Program-made: the position numbers and the translations under genes | Source: an uncultured Muribaculaceae bacterium | GTDB taxonomy: Bacteria; Bacteroidota; Bacteroidia; Bacteroidales; Muribaculaceae | Reading direction: 5' to 3' | Assembly (NCBI GenBank): GCA_910576935.1 | Contig: CAJTKG010000026.1 | Coordinates: 1 to 39,153 of the forward strand | Length of the DNA: 39,153 nt | Shown: positions 15,422 to 24,500 of the stretch, in pieces | How the letters are laid out: each line of letters opens with the position of its first letter | Position numbering within the stretch: the first letter of the stretch is position 1 | Notes under the pieces: model-generated | Databases searched by the model: none | What the model was told of the DNA's origin: nothing | The model's input: only the letters and a program-made list of their open reading frames with translations

Positions 15422-15570
15422 ATACGAATAAGCCGAACACAAAACCAAACTTGTTTGAGTTTTGTTGAGGCGGGAGTATATAAGATGAAATCAAATATAC
15501 GAATAAGTCGAGAGCAAAGCCAAATTTATTTGAGCTTTGCCGAGCGGGAGTATATAAGATGAAATCAAAT
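15422..15570. repeat. Tandem 75/74-base repeat, each copy with hairpin and minus-strand promoter
   Basis: Copy 1 is 15422-15496 and copy 2 is 15497-15570. They differ by ten substitutions and one indel. Both contain a hairpin: 15439-15450 pairs with 15453-15465, and 15514-15525 pairs with 15528-15540, each with one bulged A. Six of the ten substitutions form three compensatory base-pair changes. On the minus strand each copy also gives TTTG-N21-TAnnTTTG: TTTG at 15449-15446 with TATCTTTG at 15424-15417, and TTTG at 15524-15521 with TATATTTG at 15499-15492. Both promoters point to the epimerase operon. Confidence 0.85.
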
Positions 15571-15631
15571 ACATGAAAAGCCTTACTCTCTCAACGACAA
15601 TATCTGTCATCATATAAATTTAGACAATCGA

Positions 15632-16918
15632 TTAACTCATTCTCATATATGAACAGTACTTTGCAAGCAGGTTCTCCAATGAAAGGTCGCCTTTTTCAAA
15701 TCGCTCCGCATCAAGTTGCAAGATCCTTTCGCACACTTGTAACCTGCCTTTGTAGAGAGCCTTTATGTATTGACTCCCGTTTTGCCGCTCGATGTTTATT
15801 TCAGAAAAAAATGCAGTGATGTCTTCCGGGTCATATATGATGGAATAGCTCGGTCGCTTTGCTCCGGGAATATCTTCTCGAAGAATCTCTTTATATACAA
15901 GATCTTGAATATCTCGTATAGCCGTGTCCTTTGAACATTTGGCCAAGGATGCCCAGGTCTTGGAAGTTATCTTTGCTTCATATCCATCAAGGAACATGTT
16001 CAGTATATCGGTCTGTCTTTGGCTAAGTGGTACAGAAGAAGCCTTCTGCCAAAAAAAACTTTTGTTTAATATTGTACTGACGGCATTTTCCGCTTCATCA
16101 AGTGCAAGCGATAACGTACCGGCATACCAGTATATCCATTCTGTAATATCCCCGTCGCCGCGTTGAGTCTTTTCCAAAATATCATAATAGCGTTTTTTGT
16201 CTTTATTTATTTGAGAGGAAATATTATAAAATCTGAACTCGCTCTTATCGGCACGAGCCAACAGCATATCGGAAAGTATGCGTGCCAGGCGTCCGTTTCC
16301 ATCTTCAAATGGATGAATGCTGACAAACCGGAAATGTGCAATGGCTGACCGTATAATCGAATTTATATTTTCTTGGCTGTTGAACCAATCAAGAAAATGC
16401 GCCATTTCTTCGTCCACGCGTTCCGGTGAGGGTGCGATATAATGTATTTTCTCACGACCGAACGTTCCCGAAACTATATATTCCTCGTTTGTGCGATACT
16501 GTCCAACTTCAATCTGAGAACCCTCGCTGAAACCGGTCGGGAAGAATGCTGCTTGCCATGCACAAATTTTCTCTTTCGTCAATAACTGATCGTAATTATT
16601 TAAGGCATCAAGCATGACTGCCACAACGGAATCTATGTAGTGGGAAGGTGCAGTCTGTTTGATATTTTCGATACCCAATTTTCTGGCAATGGATGAACGT
16701 ACCTCATCTACATTCAATCGTATTCCTTCTATTTCTGACGAATAGACTACATCATACGTCAGATTCTCCGCCATCGCTTTTAATTTGCTATCAAAGCCAA
16801 GCGAGGCAAGTCTGCCATATAACAACCCTTGTTTACGGTTCACTTCTTCAAGAAGTGCCGTCAACTCAGTCGCGTTCCAACGGAATGCGGTCCAATTTTC
16901 TCTTTCGTGTAAGTACAT
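15632..16918 (-). CDS. Fic-domain enzyme (DUF4172 + Fic + C-terminal wHTH)
   Basis: A 428-residue protein likely to transfer AMP (or another nucleotide part) to a protein hydroxyl. The N-terminal region (1-75) matches DUF4172, starting MYLHERENWTAFRW. The inhibitory motif (S/T)xxxE(G/N) is SSEIEG at 60-65, so it is a self-inhibited class II Fic protein. The catalytic loop HPFEDGNGR at 202-210, plus Arg213, is complete. A winged helix-turn-helix segment lies at about 298-348 (LSQRQTDILNMFLDG ... SKDTAIRDIQDLV), and an extra helical tail ends the protein. The ATG at 16918 is preferred; the one at 16942 is possible. The frame is open further back to 17161, but this passes through the promoter. 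AT-rich composition (38% G+C in a 60-base sample at 16741) suggests transfer. The wHTH may bind the palindrome over its own promoter. Confidence 0.9.
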   Translation of the reverse strand: MYLHERENWTAFRWNATELTALLEEVNRKQGLLYGRLASLGFDSKLKAMAENLTYDVVYSSEIEGIRLNVDEVRSSIARKLGIENIKQTAPSHYIDSVVAVMLDALNNYDQLLTKEKICAWQAAFFPTGFSEGSQIEVGQYRTNEEYIVSGTFGREKIHYIAPSPERVDEEMAHFLDWFNSQENINSIIRSAIAHFRFVSIHPFEDGNGRLARILSDMLLARADKSEFRFYNISSQINKDKKRYYDILEKTQRGDGDITEWIYWYAGTLSLALDEAENAVSTILNKSFFWQKASSVPLSQRQTDILNMFLDGYEAKITSKTWASLAKCSKDTAIRDIQDLVYKEILREDIPGAKRPSYSIIYDPEDITAFFSEINIERQNGSQYIKALYKGRLQVCERILQLDAERFEKGDLSLENLLAKYCSYMRMS

Positions 16919-16969
16919 ATAAAAACATATGTGATGCGTCATTAAGCTGTAGATAACGACGCAATATTT

Positions 16970-17005
16970 GCGACAAATATAGAAAATTATTGTCGCACCA
17001 ACAAA
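16970..17005 (-). promoter_or_regulatory. Fic promoter with operator-like inverted repeat
   Basis: On the minus strand TTTG (17005-17002), a 20-base spacer and TATATTTG (16981-16974) form a consensus promoter. GCGACAA at 16970-16976 and TTGTCGC at 16990-16996 form a perfect 7-bp inverted repeat with a 13-base centre, covering the -7 box. This is where a dimeric repressor would block transcription. Confidence 0.7.
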
Positions 17006-17068
17006 TAAAGTCCGAAAATATACGATGATTTCAGGCAAAGAGCGCATGGGTAGCTTGCCGTGCCTCGG

Positions 17069-17164
17069 TCCTTCCGGAAGCATGTTTGAGAAAAAAGGAA
17101 AAAGATGCTCGGAATCATTGGTAGATGTTTGCTTTGGTAATGTAGCCGAAAACGGAGGCATATC
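17069..17164 (-). pseudogene. HipA N-terminal domain remnant
   Basis: The minus-strand frame reads DMPPFSATLPKQT, then SEHLFPFFSNMLPEG. This is the core of the HipA N-terminal subdomain (also found alone as HipS), where PxSxxLP is followed by FPFFxNLLPEG. Only about 32 residues remain: a TAG lies about 8 codons upstream, and the sequence after MLPEG no longer resembles the family. It is a fragment of a lost HipBA/HipBST-type toxin gene next to the Fic gene. The frame runs on without a stop into Fic, but promoter signals lie between. Confidence 0.6.
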
Positions 17165-17246
17165 AATAATTAAAATGGAAGGCTGCTATGTTTCGCAAAT
17201 AAACATATTTTTCAGTTTTTATGTCGGCTTATTTCCAATAGTTTCT

Positions 17247-17254
17247 TATATTTG
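17247..17254 (+). promoter_or_regulatory. -7 box TATATTTG of the phosphodiester glycosidase gene
   Basis: TATATTTG lies 49 bases before the ATG at 17303. It may also serve the RyR-TIR-STAND genes, since all frames touch or nearly touch and I see no other clear promoter before 19768. Confidence 0.6.
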
Positions 17255-17302
17255 TGAAATTGAAATAATATTAAAAACCTCAAAATACCTAAGAAACAAC
17301 TC

Positions 17303-19771
17303 ATGTTACGACGTCTGACTTTTTCTGCCGTTATGATGGCCGGTGCAGTTATGGCCGGCTTTGCTCAGGAAACAACACTTCCCGAACTCACATACGACTG
17401 GGGCAAACCCGATGTCATCGCCGACCATATGGTAGGCCCGGGCATCAGATATGCCAAATATATCTATCGGTCTAAACCTGTCATTGTCTGGTTTTCAGAG
17501 ATAGATTTGTCAAATCAATATACTAAGGTAGAGCAGGTGCAGAGCCGCCACTCTGTTCCCGATCCCATACGTTGGGACGTCATGACCCACTACCGTGAGA
17601 ACGACCGCGAGAACCACCGGGTCAAGATCGCCTGGAATCATGATTTCTTCTCGTATGACGGCGGTGTGTGCATAGGCTTGAACATCAGCGAGGGCGAAGT
17701 GACGTGGACCAAATGGGGGCGTTCGCTCCTGGCGATAAACGAGGACGGTAAGGCCGAGGTGTTCTATCCTTCGCTCGACGCCCATGTCACGGCTCCCGAC
17801 GGCACGACCGTCGTCATCGACTATTATAATGCCCAGGCCGAAGGCGTCGCCGGCGATTGTGTGTTCTACAACCGCATGAACGCCAAGACTCTTGTCGAAG
17901 ACGGTGTCTATGTAGCTCTCGAGCCTCTCGACAAATGGACCGTCAACGGCGATGACATACGTTGCCGCGTACTTTCTATCGGCACAGACCCCGTGCAGAC
18001 ATCCAAAGATGTCAATGTCCTGTATCTGCGCTCGTCAAAACGCAACGCTCTCGACGGGCATCTTGCCGTCGGCGACATACTTACCGTCACACAGCGCTTT
18101 AATCAGGCCGGTTTCGGCGTCGCTCCCGAACGCATTCTCAACGCATTCCACGGCTACCCGAGCATCGTGCGTGACGGCAAGCTCCACGATGGTGAGTTCA
18201 ACAACTTCGAGAACGGCCGCGAGTATGAGAAATCGTCGCGCGTCATGGCCGGCATTTCAAAAGATAAGACCAAAGTATATGTTGCCACAACCGAGCTATC
18301 CGGCGCCAGCACCGGTGTCGACTGTATCGAGCTGTCGGCGTGGCTCGTAGAGCAGGGCGCATGGGATGTCGTCAACTTCGACAGCGGTGGTTCGGCCGCC
18401 ATTGTCATTGACGGCGAAATGCTCAACCTCCCCGGCCGTGGCTCGGTGCGTCCCGTTGTCGACGCTATGCTCGCCGTCTCGCTTGCTCCCGACGACAGCC
18501 GTCTCGACCATATGACATTCAGCCTCCGCTCGATTAAACCGTCTGTCATCTCGCGCACACCGCTCAAAGTGATGGGTTTCAGTCAATATGACGATGTCCT
18601 CGCCGAAGACATCAAGGGCTGTGAATTTGTATGTGAGCCGGCCGAACTCGGTTTTGTCGACGAAGACGCCATCTTCCACGCATCGTCGACTCCGCTCAAA
18701 GGCGTCATCAAAGCCATCAAAGACGGCATAACCGCCACGATAGACGTCGAGACCCTGGCGGCCGAAGACATCCGCCCGACATATACCTCCATGCTTATCG
18801 ATGGTCACCGCGACTTCATCATCGACATCACAGGCTTGTGTGACGGCGTCAAATCAGCCATCGACCCCGGTGCTTTCTCTTGGAAAGTCGAGCCCGAAGG
18901 CCTGATTTCCATCGATGATCTCGGTGTGGTCAGAGGCATAGCCGAAGGCACCGGCCGCATGACAGCAACATTCGAAAACATAAGTTTTGACATAGACTTT
19001 GCTGTCGAGATGGCCGGTCCGACGCGTCTTATCTCTGACTTCAGCGACATGAAGAGCTTAAATTACACCAAGTCGTCAACGCTAAAAAACTTTGCTCTCG
19101 ACTATCAGAATCTTCCCGAAGGCTGGAGTGACGGCGTCAACATGCGCTTCGACCTGAACGCCGGCCGCGGCAACAAGATCACTCTCAAGCCCGCCACACG
19201 CCTATATAGCCTTCCCGACGCTGTCGGTTTCGATATCGACAATCCCGCCGGAGTTGTGACTCAGGCCGATTTCGCTTTCGTCGACGCCAAAGGCACTCGC
19301 TTCACCCTCTCGAGTCCCGTAGTCGAAGGCCGCTCGGTAGTTACAGCCCGGTTTGTCGATGGCGACGAAGTTTATGAGGCTGCGCGCTACCCCTTGACTC
19401 TTAATCAGATCACCCTGAGTGTCGTCAACAAAGCCGTCCCCGCTACGTCTGTAGGTCTGCGCGCGCTCGAATGCTACTATCCCGGTTACGACCCGTCGTC
19501 GGTCACCGATATCGCTGTCAGTGAGAATGATAAAGTCATTAGCGACATCATCGTCGGCGCCTCGCAACTCGAGATGACCGTCGGCTCTGACGACAGCCGC
19601 ACGGCGACATTCGACATCACGGCCGCCAACGGTGTCAGAGCTTTGAGCTTCAGCGCTCCTCTTGTCGCCGGACAGAATAAGGTTAAGACAAACATCGATC
19701 TCCTTGCCCCGGGCATCTATGTCGTCTCTATGCGTGGCGCCAAGTCATCGGTCAAGTTTATTGTCAGATGA
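17303..19771 (+). CDS. Secreted phosphodiester glycosidase family (NAGPA-domain) protein
   Basis: An 822-residue exported protein. The signal peptide ends near AGFAQE (about 21). The NAGPA-type domain spans about 100-393: WNHDFFSYDGG, then RVMAGISKDKTKVYVATTEL and VVNFDSGGSAAIVIDGEMLN (about 357-376), ending GSVRPVVDAMLAV. The family includes the human enzyme that uncovers mannose-6-phosphate and bacterial enzymes acting on sugar phosphodiesters, so a glycan or cell-wall polymer substrate is likely. The remainder (about 400-820) consists of beta-rich Ig-like segments, including SWKVEPEGLISIDDLGVVRG. The end, APGIYVVSMRG ... KFIV, resembles a type IX secretion sorting tail. The start is ATG 17303. 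Its TGA overlaps the RyR gene start. Confidence 0.85.
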   Translation: MLRRLTFSAVMMAGAVMAGFAQETTLPELTYDWGKPDVIADHMVGPGIRYAKYIYRSKPVIVWFSEIDLSNQYTKVEQVQSRHSVPDPIRWDVMTHYRENDRENHRVKIAWNHDFFSYDGGVCIGLNISEGEVTWTKWGRSLLAINEDGKAEVFYPSLDAHVTAPDGTTVVIDYYNAQAEGVAGDCVFYNRMNAKTLVEDGVYVALEPLDKWTVNGDDIRCRVLSIGTDPVQTSKDVNVLYLRSSKRNALDGHLAVGDILTVTQRFNQAGFGVAPERILNAFHGYPSIVRDGKLHDGEFNNFENGREYEKSSRVMAGISKDKTKVYVATTELSGASTGVDCIELSAWLVEQGAWDVVNFDSGGSAAIVIDGEMLNLPGRGSVRPVVDAMLAVSLAPDDSRLDHMTFSLRSIKPSVISRTPLKVMGFSQYDDVLAEDIKGCEFVCEPAELGFVDEDAIFHASSTPLKGVIKAIKDGITATIDVETLAAEDIRPTYTSMLIDGHRDFIIDITGLCDGVKSAIDPGAFSWKVEPEGLISIDDLGVVRGIAEGTGRMTATFENISFDIDFAVEMAGPTRLISDFSDMKSLNYTKSSTLKNFALDYQNLPEGWSDGVNMRFDLNAGRGNKITLKPATRLYSLPDAVGFDIDNPAGVVTQADFAFVDAKGTRFTLSSPVVEGRSVVTARFVDGDEVYEAARYPLTLNQITLSVVNKAVPATSVGLRALECYYPGYDPSSVTDIAVSENDKVISDIIVGASQLEMTVGSDDSRTATFDITAANGVRALSFSAPLVAGQNKVKTNIDLLAPGIYVVSMRGAKSSVKFIVR

Positions 19772-20064
19772 TAAAACATCAATCATACCGGCCGACTCCC
19801 GTCGACGTCAATGACGTCGCCCTGCCGCCCGAACTGTCGCCTCTCGTCGAGCATATAGCCCGCAACGTCCATGATGTGTGGGCGCAAGGACGCCTCGACG
19901 AGGGGTGGACTTACGGGCCGGTGCGCGACGACGCCCTCAAACAGCATCCATGCCTCGTCGATTACGACGACCTGCCCGAAAGCGAACGCGAATATGACCG
20001 CGCCACCGCCCTCGGCACCCTCAAACTAATCACCAAGTTCGGTTTCAGAATCATTAAAGAATAA
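19768..20064 (+). CDS. Standalone RyR-domain protein
   Basis: A 98-residue protein made of a single RyR domain, the module repeated in animal ryanodine receptors. Matching blocks are YRPTPVDVNDVALPPEL (7-23), HIARNVHDVWAQGRLDEGW (29-47), TYGPVRDD (48-55), HPCLVDYDDLPESEREYDR (60-78) and the closing LKLITKFGFRI. No signal or membrane segment is present, so it acts in the cytoplasm. Comparative genomics from the Aravind group has, as I recall, placed prokaryotic RyR domains in nucleotide-linked conflict systems and proposed that they bind NAD-derived or similar ligands; no function is proven here. Its ATG overlaps the stop of the glycosidase gene (ATGA), and the SIR2-TIR gene starts 20 bases after its stop. 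Confidence 0.85.
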   Translation: MIKHQSYRPTPVDVNDVALPPELSPLVEHIARNVHDVWAQGRLDEGWTYGPVRDDALKQHPCLVDYDDLPESEREYDRATALGTLKLITKFGFRIIKE

Positions 20065-20084
20065 ACCGACTCAGACACAACCTT

Positions 20085-21542
20085 ATGGCAGAGAAATCAG
20101 TGACACAGCCGGGTAGCACTTTCGATCCGTCGATGCTGATAGATCCTTATGACCCTGCGGAATTGGATGAGGCAAAACTCGAGTCTGACATTACGCGGAC
20201 GACTGAAAGTGCAGTCAATGGCGACTATGTGCTTGTCATAGGTAGTCGTGGACTGATGGATGTCGGCTACTGCGGGGGTATAGATGATGCCGATGCGCTT
20301 ATGCTCGGCCTTGCACGTGCCGCAGCGCGTAATGACCGTAATCCCGACAGTTGGTTCAATGATTTCAATAATCTGTGCTTTCATCTTAAAGACAAGTCGA
20401 AGTCATTGTTTGCTACGGTATTCACAAGAAACCGTCTGACAAAGCAAATGATTAACCGGGCTGTCGTGAAACTGATAGAATCAAAGGCTTTCAGAGTCGT
20501 GCTTACAACATCGCCGTCGCCTGTCGTAGAGCAGATAATGCGTGACACATGGGGCGATGCTCTTAAAGTGCTTGGTATCTCTGATCGTGAGCATTCCGAC
20601 ATCCGCGAGAACGATAAGGTTGACGGTGACAAGTCGTTGATGCCTCCGATACTTTATTATGTTTTCGGTCGTCCCGACTCCGCAAATAGCGATTTCGCGC
20701 TCAATGACAACGAGAAGATAGAGAAGATGAAAGTGTGGCTTGATGGCAAAAGTGCTCCCGGGCGGATACTTTCATATGTCCGTAGCAAAAAACTTTTTGC
20801 TTACGGCTGCAAGTTTGATGACTGGTTTTTTCGTTTCCTATGGCATACCTTCCGCACAAACGGTAATATCGGGCGTGGAGATGTGGCTCTGCCTTTCGAC
20901 ATCGAGAATTCTGAAGAAGACAAGCGTCTGCGCGACTACCTCAGTAGCTATAACGTGCATATCGTCGACGAGCCGGAGTTGTATATTACACGTCTGGCCG
21001 ACAGGATAACGGCAAATTTGACACGTTTTACCGGCCGTTACGATATTGATCCCGATGATCTTCACCGTCATGTCTTCATAAGCTACACCCATCGCGATTA
21101 TGTCAACGCCATGCGCATCTACAACCGTCTGGTCGACGAGAAGATACCCGTCTGGCTCGACCATTACAATCTCAAAGGCGGCGATGAGTTTACCAAAGAG
21201 ATCAACAAAGGTATAGAAAGTTGCGGTGTATTTCTGCCCATTCTGTCTTCAAGCGTTCGTGCTGACAGTGAGAAGATACTTGCATGGAAAAAAGATTCCT
21301 CACTCCCGAAGCCCAAGGAGTGCGATTCTTATTACCGAAGTGTCGAGTGGGAATGCGCGTGCGCCGAAAATTCAAATTGGGAAATTATACCTGTTGCTAC
21401 TTTCGGGTATGACAAGACACAAGAATATCATCACAATGTTGTTCCTGATGCTATGAAAGGTAAAACGGTTTTCGATTGGGCTACAACACCATATAGCAAA
21501 CTCATCGAATTAATCAAAGAAGCTCTCGGTAATAAAAAATGA
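20085..21542 (+). CDS. SIR2-like / TIR domain fusion protein (putative NADase effector)
   Basis: A 485-residue cytoplasmic protein. The first part (about 45-315) resembles the SIR2_2 fold: DYVLVIGSRG, FNNLCF, FRVVLTTSPSP (137-146), ILYYVFG, and LFAYGCKFDDWFFRFLW (237-253). Active family members have an Asn in the TTNxD motif; here it is TTSPS, with Ser143 at that place, so this half may only bind a nucleotide. The C-terminal TIR domain (about 329-480) begins HVFISYTHRDYVNAMRIYNRL and has PVWLDHYNLKGGDEF. YYRSVEWECA supplies Glu421 at the place of the catalytic Glu of NAD-cleaving TIR domains. The start is ATG 20085. Its TGA overlaps the start of the STAND gene, so both are made together. The likely role is NAD depletion or signal-nucleotide synthesis when the STAND partner is triggered. 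Confidence 0.82.
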   Translation: MAEKSVTQPGSTFDPSMLIDPYDPAELDEAKLESDITRTTESAVNGDYVLVIGSRGLMDVGYCGGIDDADALMLGLARAAARNDRNPDSWFNDFNNLCFHLKDKSKSLFATVFTRNRLTKQMINRAVVKLIESKAFRVVLTTSPSPVVEQIMRDTWGDALKVLGISDREHSDIRENDKVDGDKSLMPPILYYVFGRPDSANSDFALNDNEKIEKMKVWLDGKSAPGRILSYVRSKKLFAYGCKFDDWFFRFLWHTFRTNGNIGRGDVALPFDIENSEEDKRLRDYLSSYNVHIVDEPELYITRLADRITANLTRFTGRYDIDPDDLHRHVFISYTHRDYVNAMRIYNRLVDEKIPVWLDHYNLKGGDEFTKEINKGIESCGVFLPILSSSVRADSEKILAWKKDSSLPKPKECDSYYRSVEWECACAENSNWEIIPVATFGYDKTQEYHHNVVPDAMKGKTVFDWATTPYSKLIELIKEALGNKK

Positions 21543-24500
21543 ATACGTTATCCAATCTTTGGAAAGGTCTCGTCTCATATACTGAAGAAGACATCATAGA
21601 AAGTCGATATATCTTCAGCGGGCGCAGCGATGTGACGCTCTCGCTGCTGTCGATGGTCAAAAACAATCTGCTTGTCACGTTCTATGGCAAATCGGGTATA
21701 GGCAAGACTTCGATGCTTCAGGCCGGACTCTTTCCATTGTTACGGCGTGACAACTATCTGCCTGTGTTGCTGCGCCCGGCTGAAATTGACTATGTCAATT
21801 TTGATGCTTATGTCATTGATACTGTTAAGTATCAGCTCGAGAAACATCAGGTGGTTCGCTATATAGCCGGGGAAGACGGCCGGTTTAACAGGCCGATCGT
21901 TAATGACGCGGGCGATTCGTGCAATAATATCGCGCTATGGTTTGCATCGTCTAAGTTTTACGACAGTGATAATCGAGAGGTGTTCCCCGTGCTTGTTTTC
22001 GACCAGTTCGAGGCGCTGTTCCTTGGCGGTCGCAACAAAGGCAACGAAGTGCTCCGCGGTCTCCATATGATGATTGATGACAGCGAACTGAAATGTCCCG
22101 ATGATGTCGTCTGCCACAACGAAGCCAATTTCAGAATCTTGCTTGTCGTCCGCGAAGACGACCTTTTTCGCCTCGAGGATGCCATCGACGAACTTGGCTA
22201 CAACTCGATGAAATTCAATCGTCTGCGTTTGCGTGCATTAACCGACGACCAGGCGCGCGAGGTCATCGAGAAACCGATCGACGATCTGAAAGCCAAAACC
22301 GGCTTCTCGCTTGTCCCCGACAACGAACGTGAGGCGGTCATCAACCGCATCATCGATATATCACGCAATCGGTCGGGTAAAGTTGATTCGGCGATATTGT
22401 CGCTTATCTGTAGCGAGCTTTATACCATGGCCGGTGGCGGCTGCATCACTACCGCACTTGTCGACCGCATTGGCGCGAATCCGTTGGGCGATTTCTATAA
22501 ACGGGCGGTAAGCACTCTTGACGATACCGGCCGTCGATATATCGAGTCACTTGTCGACGCCCGCGGCCGTCGTCGTACGGTTTTCCGTAGCAACGTCGAC
22601 AAGTATATCAAGAACTCCGACCGACTTTTCACCGGCAGTAATAAGCTGTTACAAAACGTCCCCGGCACAAAACCCGCCGACGGCAACCCCGACAATCAAC
22701 CCGTCGAACTCGTCCACGACCTCCTCGCCAAAGCCGTCGCGCAGAGTAAAGGTAAAAGACGTAAAATCAGTGGGTATATGGCTCGAAAGTCCTTTGTGAT
22801 GATGCTGAGTATTTTGCTATTCGTTACAGTTATTAGTTTTATCGGCACACAAATGAATATCAAAGAATATCTCGCAGGTGACGATAAATCTGTTGACGGA
22901 TACGAAATCGTATATTTAGGTAAAACTCGGTATAAGGTAAACTTTAATGGTACATATAGTAATCGCGCGGATATAGATTCGATTTACATTAATCTTGATT
23001 CAATAAAGGCCCATGCAGCGCCTGTTAGTATTAGGAATTGTGCGTCATTGAAAAAGATAAAATTTTCATCTAAACCATCCGATACGATATCGATGCTTCG
23101 TCTTTTTGTTGCAGACTGCCCGGCTCTTACAGAAATAACATTAGCCGATTCCTTGATTTTAGGACTTAATATCAGGGTGAAAAACTCTCCGAATCTCGGT
23201 CCGCTAAAGATAGCTCGTGATGTGCAATATTTGACTGCGGGTATTAATCGCGGTGAGTTTTCAATAGATACGAAATCGAATGTTTTACAGATTGATCCGA
23301 GAAATGAATTTTACAGGTATAGTCAAGGTGTTCTTTGGGATGTAAAAAGACAAAAGGTCTGTATAGTTACCGATTCGGTATCTCTGGTCGCTTTCCCTGA
23401 TGAACTTGCGCATCTTGATTCCATAGAACTCTATTCATATGACGTACACAGGCAATCTTTTTTGCCACAGAAGAAATTGATTAAAGCCGGCGCTGTGTAT
23501 AATACGCGCATCAAAGAAGGTTTGCCACATGAGATATCTAAGGCAACAATAACCAACGTTAAAGCCGGCTATCTGGAAAAGTTTGCCGATCCGTATTATG
23601 AAGATAGTGTGAGTTTAAAGTATTTGGAGATTGATGCTATAGCTGATAACGCTTTTGAAAAATGCCGGATATCAGACGTGAACTTTCCCGATTCGTTGTC
23701 GATGATAGGCGTCCGGGCATTTTCTAACAATCCGAATTTGACCAAGATCTATATGCCCGATTGCGTTAGATATGTTGGAGACTATGCATTTGCAGATTGT
23801 GAAAATCTTGTCGAAGTTTCTGTAAATAAAAATACATATATACGCCACACAGCATTCGCAAATTCACCAAATGTTGTATTGAAAGTTCGTGATGATAATG
23901 GTTACGAACGCATTTTTAACCGCAACGACCCCCATTGGCCCTGGAACCCTGTAAGGAACAGCGATTATATAAATAACGTTATATTTGATTTGTGTTCTTC
24001 ATTTGATAACAGCGATTTGTACATACCCGAGAGTAGAAAGTTTGATATAATGGGCGGGTATTTAGGTGAACACGATTACATCGAGTATAGCGCAAATGGC
24101 AATGATTCGACATATTTGTCTTTTGAAGAGCATGGTGTAAAATTCAGGAGTAATAGAATTTTCATTTTGCATGATGTGCAATTCTGCATTCCGGCGCCCG
24201 GCGAACAAAAGGTGTATATACTTCCCGAACGGGGCGATTTTAAAGGTGTTAAGTTTATGTCTTTGCCTGTAGATGTCAGGGAAATCTATCTGCCGTTTAA
24301 AAATCCGTATTTTGTTGATGAAGACAGTGTCGGCAATGAAGTAATAGCAAACCGATCATACGGATATATTGATATACCTGACTCATTGAAGCAACTTATA
24401 ACTTTATACGTCCCATCAGGCAGTGCTCCGGTTTATAAGACGATAAGCCAATACCGGGGATTCAAGGCTATTAAAGAAATTAACAACTTTGAACTCGCAA

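Noticed and set aside
15632..17161. HipA-N/Fic fusion protein
   Set aside because: The frame is open throughout, but a complete promoter with palindrome lies between the parts, and the joining residues look non-coding. Fic relatives start at MYxHERENW.
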